NCBI GenBank assembly: GCA_036337015.1
Contig: JAYZEZ010000007.1
Location: 62,001-126,000, forward strand
Source of the DNA: Casp-alpha2 sp036337015
GTDB lineage: Bacteria; Pseudomonadota; Alphaproteobacteria; Rhodospirillales; Casp-alpha2
Length of the DNA: 64,000 bases
Direction: 5' to 3'
Shown here: positions 31,868-41,495 of the stretch, piece by piece
Position numbering within the stretch: position 1 is the stretch's first letter
How the letters are laid out: each line of letters starts with the position of its first letter
The notes under the pieces: generated by a model
What the model was told of the DNA's origin: nothing
The model's database searches: none
Seen by the model: only the letters and a program-made list of their open reading frames with translations
Program-made: the position numbers and the translations under genes

Positions 31868-34800
31868 ATGAAATTTAAAAAACTTAGACTGTCAGGTTTT
31901 AAATCATTCGTAGATGGCTCTGACTTGCAAATCGAACTAGGGCTTACAGGAGTCGTTGGGCCCAATGGCTGTGGTAAATCAAATTTAGTAGAAGCAATTC
32001 GGTGGGTCATGGGAGAAACATCGGCCAAACAAATGCGTGGCAGTGAAATGGACGACGTGATTTTCGGTGGTACTAGCGATCGTCCAGCACGCAACATAGC
32101 TGAGGTCATAGTGAGTCTTGATAATTCAGATCGAAAAGCACCAGCAAAATTTAATGACACTGACGAATTAGACGTCAGTCGACGCATAGAACGAAACAAG
32201 GGTTCAAATTATAGAGTAAATGGACATGAAGTCCGAGCAAGGGACGTACAGTTATTATTTGCAGACTGTGCGACAGGAGCGAGATCAACTGCATTAGTCA
32301 GCCAAGGAAAAATTAGCAATATTATTTCAGCAAAACCGATCGAAAGAAGAATTTTACTTGAGGAGGCCGCTGGTATTACTGGACTACATTCTAGACGTCA
32401 CGAAGCTGAACTAAGGCTTAGGGGGGCAGAAACTAATCTAGAGAGGTTAGATGATATATTAGTAACGTTAGAAGCACAATTAGCCCATTTAAAAAAACAA
32501 GTTCGCCAAGCTAACCGTTACCGGAACCTTTCAGACCATATACGAAAAGCTGAAGCAACTTTTTTTTATTTACGTTGGATTTCTGAAGAAAATATCCATG
32601 AAGATGCAACGAAAGAACTAGAGAAAATTAAAGCCAAAGTTAATACTCTTGCTGGAATTGCAGCCAAGGCCGCCACTAAGCAAGCAGAAAATGCTTCAAG
32701 AATTCCAAAACACCGGCTTGCAGAAGCTGAGGCATCCGCTGAACTTCAAAGTCTTATACGAAAGCGTGATGAACTAGATGCTGATGAAAAACGAGTTAAA
32801 GAACAATCTATCGAATGTCTAAAACGAATAGAGGAGACTGCCGTTGATAAAGCTAGGGAAGAAACACTAGTAAAAGATTCAGGTTCAGCTCTTAAAAACC
32901 TAAAAAAGGAACTTTTAAAAATACAAACACTAGCAAACGGTGAAGGGGAGGCACTAGACAAAGCCTCTATTTCCCTTAAAGAATCCAATGCTGTCGTTAA
33001 TGAGTTGGAAGCTAAACTTACGGTAATAACTGATCAAACGGCTAACGATGAAGCTCGTAGAAATTCTTTAAAACTCAAAATCACAGAACTTAAAGATCGC
33101 AAAGAACTACTTAAATTGCGTCTTGAGTCAATTAACAGTCAAATTAGTGAATTAAAGAATGAAGGGTCTGACAACTATAAATTCACAGCAACTGAATCAA
33201 TTCTCGCAAAAGCTTTATCAAATCGCGATAAAGCTCATAGATCAGCACAGTTAGCTGAGGCTCACCGCTTGGAAACTATTAGTAGAGCTAATACCGCTTC
33301 GACAAAAAATATAATTGCAGTTTCCAATACTGCTCGTTTTAAGGCCGAAGTAAGGGCTTTATATGAGATACAGGACACAGTAAACTTTGAAAAGTGGCCA
33401 CCGATATTTGACGTTCTTGGCATCGATTCTGGGTATGAAAAAGCATTGGCTGTTGCCTTGGGAGATGATTTATCAGCTTCTGAAAACGAAGAAGCACCTA
33501 GCTACTGGCGTGAACGTATTCCGCTTCCTAATTCACCAGCACTACCAAAAGGCACACGTCCTTTAAGTGATTTTGTAAAGGCACCTAAGTCTCTACACCT
33601 CAGGCTGCTACAAATCGGAGTAGTTAATAGTGACATAGAGGCAAAACAGCTGGCTACTAATTTAGAGCAAGGCCAAAGAATTGTTAGCCGTTCTGGCAGC
33701 CTATGGCGTTGGGATGGTTATACCATTTCTGCTAATGCCATAACACCTGCACAAACCCGCCTTGAGCAACGTAACCGCCTGAAGGCTGCCAAAAAACAAT
33801 TAGATCAAGCTGAAATTGACTCAAAAAATACAGAAGACCAGCTTGCCGCGGCTAAGCTTGCAGAGACAAGTGCTCAAAACAAAGAAAAAGAAGCACGTGA
33901 AGCCGCAATTAAAGCAGATGAAGAGTATAACAAAGCCCGTGAGAACATTGCTGATATTAAAGAACGATCTGCCGGGCGTATATCACTTTTAAAATCATTA
34001 GAAGAGCAAATAGGTTCAATAACCACCGACTTAAAGCACTTGGACGAAGAAGAAATCTCTACAATTCAAGCACTGACACAGATACCCGAAGTCGAAGGAC
34101 TTAGGGCTAAAATTACTAAGTTGCGAGAAAATCTAACAATCCGTCGGTCACATCTAATAGAAAACCAAAGCCATTACGATAGTCTTGAACGCACAACTGA
34201 TGAACGCAAACAACGACTTAACAACATAATCTCTGAAACTGATTCTTGGACTGCACGAAGACAAACCGCTTTAACACAGCTAGAGCTTTTATTAAAGCGC
34301 CAAGAAGCACTTAATAAAGAGCAAGCAAGCCTTGAAAAACGACCTGATGAAATTCAAGATAAAAGAAGATTGCTGTTTGATGCACTCGAAAAATCAGAAA
34401 AAAATAGAAAAATTAAGGCAGATCAACTAGCTAAATCAGAAGAAACACTTGCATATTCAGACCGTGCACTACGTAAGGCTGAAAATGAGTTATCTAAAAC
34501 ACGAGAGGATACAGTTCGCCTAGAAGGAATAGAATCACAAGCTAAGCAGTCTTGCCATGCATTAGCCGAACGCATTAAAGATCGGCTCCAATGCCGGCCA
34601 GATCAATTATTTGAATTATCAGAACTTAAAACCGATGCTGAAAAACCTGAACTTGAAGTCATAGAACGCAAAGTAGATCGGCTTATCCGTGAACGCGAGA
34701 CAATGGGGCCTGTTAATCTTAGAGCGGAAGTTGAATCAGAAGAAATGAAAGAACAAATTAATACATTAGGCAGCGAACGCGAAGATCTCTTAAAGGCAAT

Positions 34801-35329
34801 CGATAAATTGCGACGTGGAATTTCTGAACTAAATCGCGAAGGACGCAAACGCCTATTAGCTTCGTTTGAGGAAGTTAATAAATATTTCCAAGAACTATTT
34901 ATAAATCTTTATGGTGGAGGGAAAGCTTACTTAGAACTAACACAGTCGGATGACCCATTAGAAGCCGGTCTGGAAATAATGGCCAGCCCACCTGGCAAAC
35001 GTTTGCAAGTATTATCACTTCTCTCCGGAGGAGAACAGGCCCTGACTGCGCTTGCATTGTTATTTGCCGTCTTCCAGACCAACCCTGCACCAATTTGCGT
35101 ATTAGACGAAGTTGATGCACCTTTGGATGATGCAAATGTTGATAGATTTTGTTCTCTAGTTGAAAAAATGGCTAATGCTGATACTACTCGCTTTCTTATT
35201 ATAACCCATCATCGTATCACGATGGCACGCATGGATAGACTTTATGGTGTTACCATGTCAGAACGAGGCGTGTCCCAATTGGTTTCTGTAGACTTACAAA
35301 AAGCTGATGAGTTGAGGGCGACTGCCTAA
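31868..35329 (+). CDS. smc: Chromosome segregation protein SMC
   Basis: 1153 residues from the ATG at 31868 (MKFKKLRLSGFKSFVDG, the family start; the frame is open from a TTG at 31823). Walker A GPNGCGKSNLVEAIRW near residue 32, long coiled coils, a hinge around 490-630, then LSGGEQALTALALLFAV and Walker B ICVLDEVDAPLDDANV. SMC dimerises and entraps DNA with ScpA/ScpB to organise the chromosome. Its stop is 5 bases before atpI, so smc and the F0 genes may share a transcript. Confidence 0.96.
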   Translation: MKFKKLRLSGFKSFVDGSDLQIELGLTGVVGPNGCGKSNLVEAIRWVMGETSAKQMRGSEMDDVIFGGTSDRPARNIAEVIVSLDNSDRKAPAKFNDTDELDVSRRIERNKGSNYRVNGHEVRARDVQLLFADCATGARSTALVSQGKISNIISAKPIERRILLEEAAGITGLHSRRHEAELRLRGAETNLERLDDILVTLEAQLAHLKKQVRQANRYRNLSDHIRKAEATFFYLRWISEENIHEDATKELEKIKAKVNTLAGIAAKAATKQAENASRIPKHRLAEAEASAELQSLIRKRDELDADEKRVKEQSIECLKRIEETAVDKAREETLVKDSGSALKNLKKELLKIQTLANGEGEALDKASISLKESNAVVNELEAKLTVITDQTANDEARRNSLKLKITELKDRKELLKLRLESINSQISELKNEGSDNYKFTATESILAKALSNRDKAHRSAQLAEAHRLETISRANTASTKNIIAVSNTARFKAEVRALYEIQDTVNFEKWPPIFDVLGIDSGYEKALAVALGDDLSASENEEAPSYWRERIPLPNSPALPKGTRPLSDFVKAPKSLHLRLLQIGVVNSDIEAKQLATNLEQGQRIVSRSGSLWRWDGYTISANAITPAQTRLEQRNRLKAAKKQLDQAEIDSKNTEDQLAAAKLAETSAQNKEKEAREAAIKADEEYNKARENIADIKERSAGRISLLKSLEEQIGSITTDLKHLDEEEISTIQALTQIPEVEGLRAKITKLRENLTIRRSHLIENQSHYDSLERTTDERKQRLNNIISETDSWTARRQTALTQLELLLKRQEALNKEQASLEKRPDEIQDKRRLLFDALEKSEKNRKIKADQLAKSEETLAYSDRALRKAENELSKTREDTVRLEGIESQAKQSCHALAERIKDRLQCRPDQLFELSELKTDAEKPELEVIERKVDRLIRERETMGPVNLRAEVESEEMKEQINTLGSEREDLLKAIDKLRRGISELNREGRKRLLASFEEVNKYFQELFINLYGGGKAYLELTQSDDPLEAGLEIMASPPGKRLQVLSLLSGGEQALTALALLFAVFQTNPAPICVLDEVDAPLDDANVDRFCSLVEKMANADTTRFLIITHHRITMARMDRLYGVTMSERGVSQLVSVDLQKADELRATA

Positions 35330-35334
35330 ATCGC

Positions 35335-35691
35335 ATGAGCGATAGCAAACAAAATCGTCCAATAAATTCGCTTGCAAAGCGTATAGAAAGCGCTCGCAAA
35401 AAAGCTCAGGAGTTATCACGAGATAAAAAAGATAAAAAAATAGCTTCTGGAAGCACTCTTGGTCTTGCATTACGTATCAGTCTCGAGTTAATTTCTGCCA
35501 TCATTATAGGTATAGTAATTGGCTGGCTTTTAGATAAGTGGCTGGATACTAAGCCTTGGCTTATGATAGTATTATTTTTTTTAGGCGCTGCAGCTGGGAT
35601 ATTGAACGTATTTAGAATGGCAAATGATTTTGGTTATACCGTCGGTTATAAAAAAAACAGTAAAAAACAAGTTAAAAAGTATAGAAATTAA
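35335..35691 (+). CDS. atpI: ATP synthase protein I (AtpI/AtpZ-like)
   Basis: 118 residues. Two membrane helices (LALRISLELISAIIIGIVIGWLLDK and PWLMIVLFFLGAAAGILNVFRMAND) with a basic N-terminus, the AtpI/AtpZ layout. It helps assemble the c-ring. It opens the F0 operon atpI-atpB-atpE-atpF'-atpF and begins 5 bases after smc. Confidence 0.9.
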   Translation: MSDSKQNRPINSLAKRIESARKKAQELSRDKKDKKIASGSTLGLALRISLELISAIIIGIVIGWLLDKWLDTKPWLMIVLFFLGAAAGILNVFRMANDFGYTVGYKKNSKKQVKKYRN

Positions 35692-35702
35692 GGATTAATA
35701 AG

Positions 35703-36434
35703 TTGGCTGCTGGTCAAAGCCCACTCGCACAGTTTGAGATTAAACGTTGGATACCAATTGAGATTGGAAATCTTGACGTTTCTTTCACTAACTCTTCTAC
35801 ATTCATGGTTTTGACTGTAGTTTTCACTAGTGCGTTTCTAATTCTTGGAATGAGGAGGAATGCCTTAGTACCTGGACGTTGGCAATCAATAGTTGAATTA
35901 TTTTATGTATTTATTGCTAATTTGCTAAAAGATACTGTTGGCTCACAAGGCAGACCGTATTTCCCTTTCGTTTTCACAGTATTCATGTTTGTACTAGTGG
36001 GTAATTTGTTTGGCATGATCCCCTACAGCTTTACTTTTACCAGCCATATAGTCGTAACATTCACTATGGCGTTAATCGTTTTTCTAGGTGTCACTATCAT
36101 CGCGATTGCCAAACATAAATTACGTTTCTTTACTTTCTTTATGCCGCCAGGAGTGCCAATTGTAATGGCACCACTTTTAGTTCCCATTGAAATTATTTCT
36201 TATTTATCAAGACCAATCAGTCTAAGCGTGCGCTTATTTGCTAATATGTTGGCTGGACATACCTTGTTGAAGGTTTTTGCTGGATTTGTTATATCCCTAG
36301 GAATGTTTGGTGTATTTCCTCTAGCATTTGTTGTCGCTTTAACAGGTTTAGAAATTGTCATAGCTTTGTTACAAGCTTTCGTCTTCACTATATTAACTTG
36401 CCTGTATCTTAACGATGCATTGCACCTGCATTAA
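35703..36434 (+). CDS. atpB: ATP synthase F0 subunit a
   Basis: 243 residues, several membrane helices. The proton-channel subunit: SLSVRLFANMLAGHTLLKVF carries the essential Arg of subunit a, and LQAFVFTILTCLYLNDALHLH is the C-terminal helix. TTG start at 35703 with AAGGA 9 bases upstream. It lies 11 bases after atpI. Confidence 0.95.
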   Translation: MAAGQSPLAQFEIKRWIPIEIGNLDVSFTNSSTFMVLTVVFTSAFLILGMRRNALVPGRWQSIVELFYVFIANLLKDTVGSQGRPYFPFVFTVFMFVLVGNLFGMIPYSFTFTSHIVVTFTMALIVFLGVTIIAIAKHKLRFFTFFMPPGVPIVMAPLLVPIEIISYLSRPISLSVRLFANMLAGHTLLKVFAGFVISLGMFGVFPLAFVVALTGLEIVIALLQAFVFTILTCLYLNDALHLH

Positions 36435-36480
36435 AAAATTAACATTTAACAAATATATAGATCTAGAAAGGAAATTACCG

Positions 36481-36705
36481 ATGGATATTGAAGCCGCAAA
36501 ATTGCTAGGAGCAGGTCTCGCTGTAATAGGTGTTATTGGATCTGGAATAGGAATTGGTACTATTTTTGCCTCTTTCATTCAGGCTGTTGGTCGAAATCCT
36601 GCAGCCCAAGCTGCTGTGTTTCCAATGACTATGTTAGGCTTTGCTCTTGTGGAAGCCATTGCTTTATTTGCTCTGGTGATAGCTTTAGTAATACTATTTG
36701 GTTAG
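36481..36705 (+). CDS. atpE: ATP synthase F0 subunit c
   Basis: 74 residues, a helical hairpin with GAGLAVIGVIGSGIGIGTIF and the loop RNPAAQ. The proton carrier is Glu58 in FALVEAIALFAL; the residues around it look like a proton (not sodium) type, which is inference. The start is ATG at 36481 with GAAAGGAAATT upstream; a frame open from 36415 adds 22 unrelated residues and is rejected. Confidence 0.97.
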   Translation: MDIEAAKLLGAGLAVIGVIGSGIGIGTIFASFIQAVGRNPAAQAAVFPMTMLGFALVEAIALFALVIALVILFG

Positions 36706-36743
36706 CAACCATTTAAAGATTCAATTAGTCCCTAGGAAGAAAA

Positions 36744-37235
36744 ATGCCTCAATTAGAGATTTCAACGTTTATTTCACAGATTTTTTGGCTATTGGTTACT
36801 TTCTCAGGCCTTTACCTGATTATGTGGAAAATTGCGTTGCCAAATATTGCTAATGTTTTAGAAGCTCGTCAAAAACGTATACAAGACAACCTAGAAAGGG
36901 CTGAACAAGCAAAACTAGAAGCAGAGAAAACATTTTCTTCCTATGAAGAATCTATTAGAAAAGCACGTGAAGAAGCTCAAGATGTTCAAGCTAAATCATC
37001 CAAGAAATTATCAGATGAGATTGATTCTAAAGAGGCTCTAATCACAGAGGAACTTAACAAAAAAATCCACGAAAGCGATATGGAAATCCAAAAAACGGTT
37101 AATAACGTTATTGATGATATTCATAAAAGTGCTACTGATGTTGCTAGTGATGCAATCCTCCGCCTAACAGGAAGCAAACCTGATGGGAAGAATTTAAATA
37201 GAGCTGTAGAACGTATTCTCGAAATTAACAATTAG
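36744..37235 (+). CDS. atpG: ATP synthase F0 subunit b'
   Basis: 163 residues: one N-terminal membrane helix (FISQIFWLLVTFSGLYLIMWKIALP) followed by a long charged coiled coil. It is the shorter of two b-type stalk subunits, as in alphaproteobacteria and photosynthetic bacteria. It follows atpE by 38 bases and precedes the b gene by 10. Confidence 0.92.
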   Translation: MPQLEISTFISQIFWLLVTFSGLYLIMWKIALPNIANVLEARQKRIQDNLERAEQAKLEAEKTFSSYEESIRKAREEAQDVQAKSSKKLSDEIDSKEALITEELNKKIHESDMEIQKTVNNVIDDIHKSATDVASDAILRLTGSKPDGKNLNRAVERILEINN

Positions 37236-37245
37236 GAATCAGGCG

Positions 37246-37734
37246 ATGGAATTTCTGAATGATCCGACTTTTTGGGTACTTGTAGCTTTTATGATTTTTG
37301 TCGTTTTAGCTACAAAGCCTATTTATAGTCTGATATCTGATGGACTTGATAAACGAACTGAAAAGATTCGCAACGATATTGAAGAAGCTGAAAACCTCCG
37401 AAAGGAAGCCCAAGATTTGCTAGCTAGCTACCAGCGAAAGCAGCGTGAAGTAATTGATGAAGCAGAAGAAATTCGACAACAGGCTATTGCAGAAGCTGAT
37501 AAAATATTAAATCAAGGCCGTAAAAATTTAGAAGAATCAATAGAGAGAAGAAGGAAACTAGCCCTAGAACGCATTGCACAGGCTGAGACACAAGCAATTG
37601 ATACAGTTCGTACAAAAACCATAGAAATGGCGATAAACGTTACACGAGAATACTTGATTAATGATTTAAAAGGTAAAAAGGCTAATGAACTAGTTGATAC
37701 TGCTATAAAAGAACTACCAAACAAACTTCATTAA
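37246..37734 (+). CDS. atpF: ATP synthase F0 subunit b
   Basis: 162 residues: N-terminal helix FWVLVAFMIFVVLATKPIYSLI and a charged coiled coil (EEAENLRKEAQDLLASYQRKQREV). It forms the peripheral stalk with b'. The F1 genes are not in the window, so F1 is a separate operon. The stop lies 3 bases from the convergent ligA stop. Confidence 0.93.
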   Translation: MEFLNDPTFWVLVAFMIFVVLATKPIYSLISDGLDKRTEKIRNDIEEAENLRKEAQDLLASYQRKQREVIDEAEEIRQQAIAEADKILNQGRKNLEESIERRRKLALERIAQAETQAIDTVRTKTIEMAINVTREYLINDLKGKKANELVDTAIKELPNKLH

Positions 37735-37737
37735 CCT

Positions 37738-39810
37738 TTATCTAATCAATTCTAGCCATTCCTCCTCGCTTAAAATATTAACACCTAACTCTTGTGCTTT
37801 CTTAGCCTTAGACCCAGGTTCTGATCCAACAATCACATAATCTGTTTTATTTGAAACATTACTAGCTACTCTAGAACCTAAGGACTCCGCTTTATTCTTA
37901 GCTTCAGCACGACTTAATTTTTTTAACGAACCAGTAAAAACTACTGTTTTCCCAGATACAGGAGAAATAGTAATTTCCACATTTTGAAAATCTTGTACTT
38001 CAAGTAATTCAGAAAGCTTAGTTAGGATCTTCCTGTTATTATCTTCACAGCAAAAACCTAGCAGTTCATCAGCGACTGCTGATCCAATTCCATCAATGCT
38101 AATCAGTTCGTTATAAGATTCGGATTTGCGATCTTTCGCCATTTGCAAATGTTCAAGAAAAGTTTGCAAATTACAATATTGCTTGGCTAATAGCCTTGCT
38201 GTTGATTGACCTACTTTCCGAATTCCAAGACTGTATATAAACCTATTTAGAGATATAGTTCGACTTTTATCAATCGCATCTATCAAGTTTTTGACAGATT
38301 GTTGACCCCAACCATCCCGCTTAGAAAGCATACTGGCACTGTCGCTGAGAAAAAATATATCAACAGGATTTTTAATGATACCTTCTTTAGTAAAAGCTTC
38401 AATATGTTTAGTTCCAAGTCCTTCTATATCAAAGGCGCCTCTAGAAACGAAATGTTTTAGTCTTTCAACCCTTTGTGCTGGACAAACTAGCCCACCGGTA
38501 CAACGTATCGCAACGCCCCCCTCCTCTTGATCCGCGTGGCTTCCACATTCGGGACAATATTTAGGGAAAACGTATGGAATCGAGTTTTTAGGTCGTTCAT
38601 TTAGTATGACTGATAGCACCTGCGGAATGACATCGCCAGCTCGTTGGACAATGACGCTATCATTCTTTCTAATATCTTTTCTGATAATTTCGTTCCTATT
38701 ATGAAGAGTTGCACGGCTAACAACCACGCCTCCTACAGTAACTGGATCCAAAGTCGCCACAGGCGTTAGGGTGCCGGTACGACCAACTTGAATAGTTATT
38801 TCCTTTAAAATCGTTTTTACTTTTTCAGCAGGAAATTTATGAGCCACAGCCCAGCGAGGGGAGCGACTCACTTGGCCAAGACGATCCTGCCAATCTAAAT
38901 TGTTTATTTTGTAGACTATACCATCAATATCATAATCAAGCCCTGACCGCTTCTCTTCAATCTTCTGATAAAATTCCAAACAATCCTCCAATTTATAACG
39001 TAAGACAGATAATGGATTTGTTGGAAATTTCCATGCACAGAGCAGTTTGAGGAATTCCCAATGTGTATCTACTTTCATCTCCGATACTTCACCCCACGCA
39101 TATGCAAACATTTGAAGTTTTCTGGATGCAGTCACATTAGGATTTTTTTGACGAAGAGAACCAGCCGCAGCATTGCGTGGATTTGCAAATGGCTTTTGGT
39201 TTCTTTTTTTCTGCAAGTCATTAAGGGCAGAAAAATCTTGCTTCGTCATATACACCTCTCCCCGTACTTCCAAAATTTCTGGTGCATTATCAATAATTTT
39301 AGGAATATCAGCTAAGCATTTAAGGTTTTTAGTAATGTCCTCGCCATTTGCACCATCTCCTCTTGTTGAACCCTGTATCAGTATTCCCTTCTCATAGCGT
39401 AACGATACAGAGAGCCCATCTATTTTTGGTTCGCAAACAATCTCTATGGATTTTTCTTCATTAAGACCGAGAAATCGTTGTGTTTTTGCAATGAAGTCTG
39501 CAACATCATCACTATTAAAAGCATTACTAAGTGACAACATAGGAACCGCATGAGAAATTTTTTTAAATCCATGCGCGGGTGCAGCACCTACCCTTTTAGA
39601 TGGACTATCTAATTTAACTAGCTCAGGGAAAGCCGCCTCTAATGTTTCAAGTCTGAGCCGCAAGGCATCATATTCTGAATCGGTAATTTCGGGATTATCA
39701 TCTTGATAGTAGGTTTGATCATAAAAATTTAGTTTTTCAGCAAGAAACTCTAATTCCACTAATGCCTCTTTTGGTGTTAATTCTGTTACTGGAGTTTTAA
39801 CTTCAATCAC
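37738..39810 (-). CDS. ligA: NAD-dependent DNA ligase
   Basis: 690 residues from a GTG at 39810. Seen: CEPKIDGLSVSLRYEKG with the adenylated Lys near residue 115, SKRVGAAPAHGFKKISHAVPMLSL, a four-Cys zinc site (CPECGSHAD...CTGGLVCPAQ), helix-hairpin-helix repeats and a C-terminal BRCT domain (KTVVFTGSLKKLSRAEAKNKAESLG). The GTG overlaps the recN stop (GTGATTGA); a longer frame to 39855 lies inside recN and is rejected. Confidence 0.96.
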   Translation of the reverse strand: MIEVKTPVTELTPKEALVELEFLAEKLNFYDQTYYQDDNPEITDSEYDALRLRLETLEAAFPELVKLDSPSKRVGAAPAHGFKKISHAVPMLSLSNAFNSDDVADFIAKTQRFLGLNEEKSIEIVCEPKIDGLSVSLRYEKGILIQGSTRGDGANGEDITKNLKCLADIPKIIDNAPEILEVRGEVYMTKQDFSALNDLQKKRNQKPFANPRNAAAGSLRQKNPNVTASRKLQMFAYAWGEVSEMKVDTHWEFLKLLCAWKFPTNPLSVLRYKLEDCLEFYQKIEEKRSGLDYDIDGIVYKINNLDWQDRLGQVSRSPRWAVAHKFPAEKVKTILKEITIQVGRTGTLTPVATLDPVTVGGVVVSRATLHNRNEIIRKDIRKNDSVIVQRAGDVIPQVLSVILNERPKNSIPYVFPKYCPECGSHADQEEGGVAIRCTGGLVCPAQRVERLKHFVSRGAFDIEGLGTKHIEAFTKEGIIKNPVDIFFLSDSASMLSKRDGWGQQSVKNLIDAIDKSRTISLNRFIYSLGIRKVGQSTARLLAKQYCNLQTFLEHLQMAKDRKSESYNELISIDGIGSAVADELLGFCCEDNNRKILTKLSELLEVQDFQNVEITISPVSGKTVVFTGSLKKLSRAEAKNKAESLGSRVASNVSNKTDYVIVGSEPGSKAKKAQELGVNILSEEEWLELIR

Positions 39811-41485
39811 GATCAGTACTACCCAACAGGCTATCAGCAGCAGCACGAGCTTCATTTGTTACTTCTGCACCAGCAAGCATACGTGCTATTTCTTCTTTTC
39901 TTCCTTCGTCATCAAGTAGATTTACTGATGTTCCAAAATCGGTATTGGAATTTGTCTTTGACACCAACCAATGGTGCGTTCCTCTAGCAGCTACTTGTGG
40001 AGAATGGGTAACAACTAATACTTGCCCAAGGTCATTACTAGCTAACTTTTCGAGTCTTTCCCCAACCGCATCAGCTACAGCACCACCAACACCAGAATCA
40101 ACCTCATCAAAAATCAAAGTCATGATAAGATCTCCTCGTGCTAGCACTGCCTTCAAAGCTAAGGTGAACCGCGCAAGTTCACCTCCAGATGCTATTTTCC
40201 CAAGTGGCCCTTTTGGTGCACCCGGGTTGGTAGAAACTTGAAATACAACTTTATCTTGCCCATGCGCCCCCCAAAGATTTTCGTTTAAATCTGATACAGA
40301 AGTTGAAAAATTGGTTTTCTCCATCTTAAGTGGCCTTAATTCTTTTGTAACTTCCTTATCAAACTCCAGGGCTTTCATTTTGCGAGCACGACTCAATGTC
40401 ATTGATTCTTTTTTGAACGCTTGCAATGCATATAACTCATTTCTTTTCAATTCCGATATAGCTGCATCACCTTCTTCCGATTCCTGAACTTTCTTTTCCA
40501 GAAGATTAAGAAAGTCAGTTAATTCATCAACTTCTATATCGTGCTTTCGAGCCAGCCCCCGTAATGCAAATAATCTCTCTTCGGCTTGTTCTAAATCATC
40601 AGGATCTAACTCCAAGCTATTTGCTAAATTCTCCAATAAGGCCTCAGCTTCAGAAACTTCAGAAATAGCATTACCTAAAGCTGATAGAATCTCGTTCATA
40701 AGACTATTTTTTTCCTCAAACACCTGATCAAGTGAGTTAGCAGCCATCCTAAGTTTAGAAATCGCACCCTCTTCACCATCTAAATTATTTGATGCTAAAT
40801 TCATTGCAGATAATAACTTTTCTGAATTCATCATAAGACTTCGTCTATTTGCTAGTGACAACTCCTCACCTTCCTTAGGGTCTAGTTTTTTCAATTCATC
40901 AAGCGCATGAATGTCAAATTCCCGATCTCTACGAGATTCTTCTAACTTTTTTTCTGCTAATTTTCGTGATTTTTTAGCTTCAGACCATAAAGCAAAAGCT
41001 TTTTTAGTATTCATCAATTCTTTACTTAATCCACCATAGGCATCTAAAAGTGACAAATGAGTTGATTCATTTAACAGTCTTTGATTTTCAAATTGTCCAT
41101 GAATTTCAACTAAAGCTTGACCAATTTCTCTTAAGAATTGAATTCCGATCGGTTGATCGTTAACAAAGGCCTTCGATCGTCCATCTGATCTAAGAACCCT
41201 ACGTAAAATTATTCTCCCATCGGTGGAAGCTATTTCCCTATTTTCTAGTATCTTAAAAACTGGGTTCTTTTCAGAAACTTCAAAAACAGCAGTTACTAAG
41301 GCTTCTTCTGCGCCCTGTCGAACTAACCGGGATTCTCCTCTAAATCCTAATGCTAGCCCTAAAGCACCTAGTAAAATTGATTTTCCGGCCCCTGTCTCAC
41401 CTGTTAGTACGTTTAAACCGGTTTCCAAATTTAAGTCCAAACGATCTATTAAGACTACATCCCTAATTAATAGCATAGACAACAT
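39803..41485 (-). CDS. recN: DNA repair protein RecN
   Basis: 560 residues from ATG at 41485 (an ATG at 41476 is also possible). SMC-like repair ATPase: Walker A TGETGAGKSILLGAL near residue 30, central coiled coils, GGELARFTLALKA and Walker B LIFDEVDSGVGGAVAD. It acts at double-strand breaks. The frame extends to 41560 into bamD but with no family match. It lies between bamD and ligA in one operon. Confidence 0.95.
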   Translation of the reverse strand: MLSMLLIRDVVLIDRLDLNLETGLNVLTGETGAGKSILLGALGLALGFRGESRLVRQGAEEALVTAVFEVSEKNPVFKILENREIASTDGRIILRRVLRSDGRSKAFVNDQPIGIQFLREIGQALVEIHGQFENQRLLNESTHLSLLDAYGGLSKELMNTKKAFALWSEAKKSRKLAEKKLEESRRDREFDIHALDELKKLDPKEGEELSLANRRSLMMNSEKLLSAMNLASNNLDGEEGAISKLRMAANSLDQVFEEKNSLMNEILSALGNAISEVSEAEALLENLANSLELDPDDLEQAEERLFALRGLARKHDIEVDELTDFLNLLEKKVQESEEGDAAISELKRNELYALQAFKKESMTLSRARKMKALEFDKEVTKELRPLKMEKTNFSTSVSDLNENLWGAHGQDKVVFQVSTNPGAPKGPLGKIASGGELARFTLALKAVLARGDLIMTLIFDEVDSGVGGAVADAVGERLEKLASNDLGQVLVVTHSPQVAARGTHHWLVSKTNSNTDFGTSVNLLDDEGRKEEIARMLAGAEVTNEARAAADSLLGSTDRD

Positions 41486-41495
41486 TAGTGTGAAC

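Noticed and set aside
36415..36480. Longer N-terminus of ATP synthase subunit c
   Set aside because: The 22 extra residues are unlike subunit c; the family starts at MDIEAAKLLG with a good ribosome site.
39811..39855. Longer N-terminus of LigA
   Set aside because: It lies entirely inside recN in another frame and lacks family match; the GTG at 39810 overlapping the recN stop is preferred.
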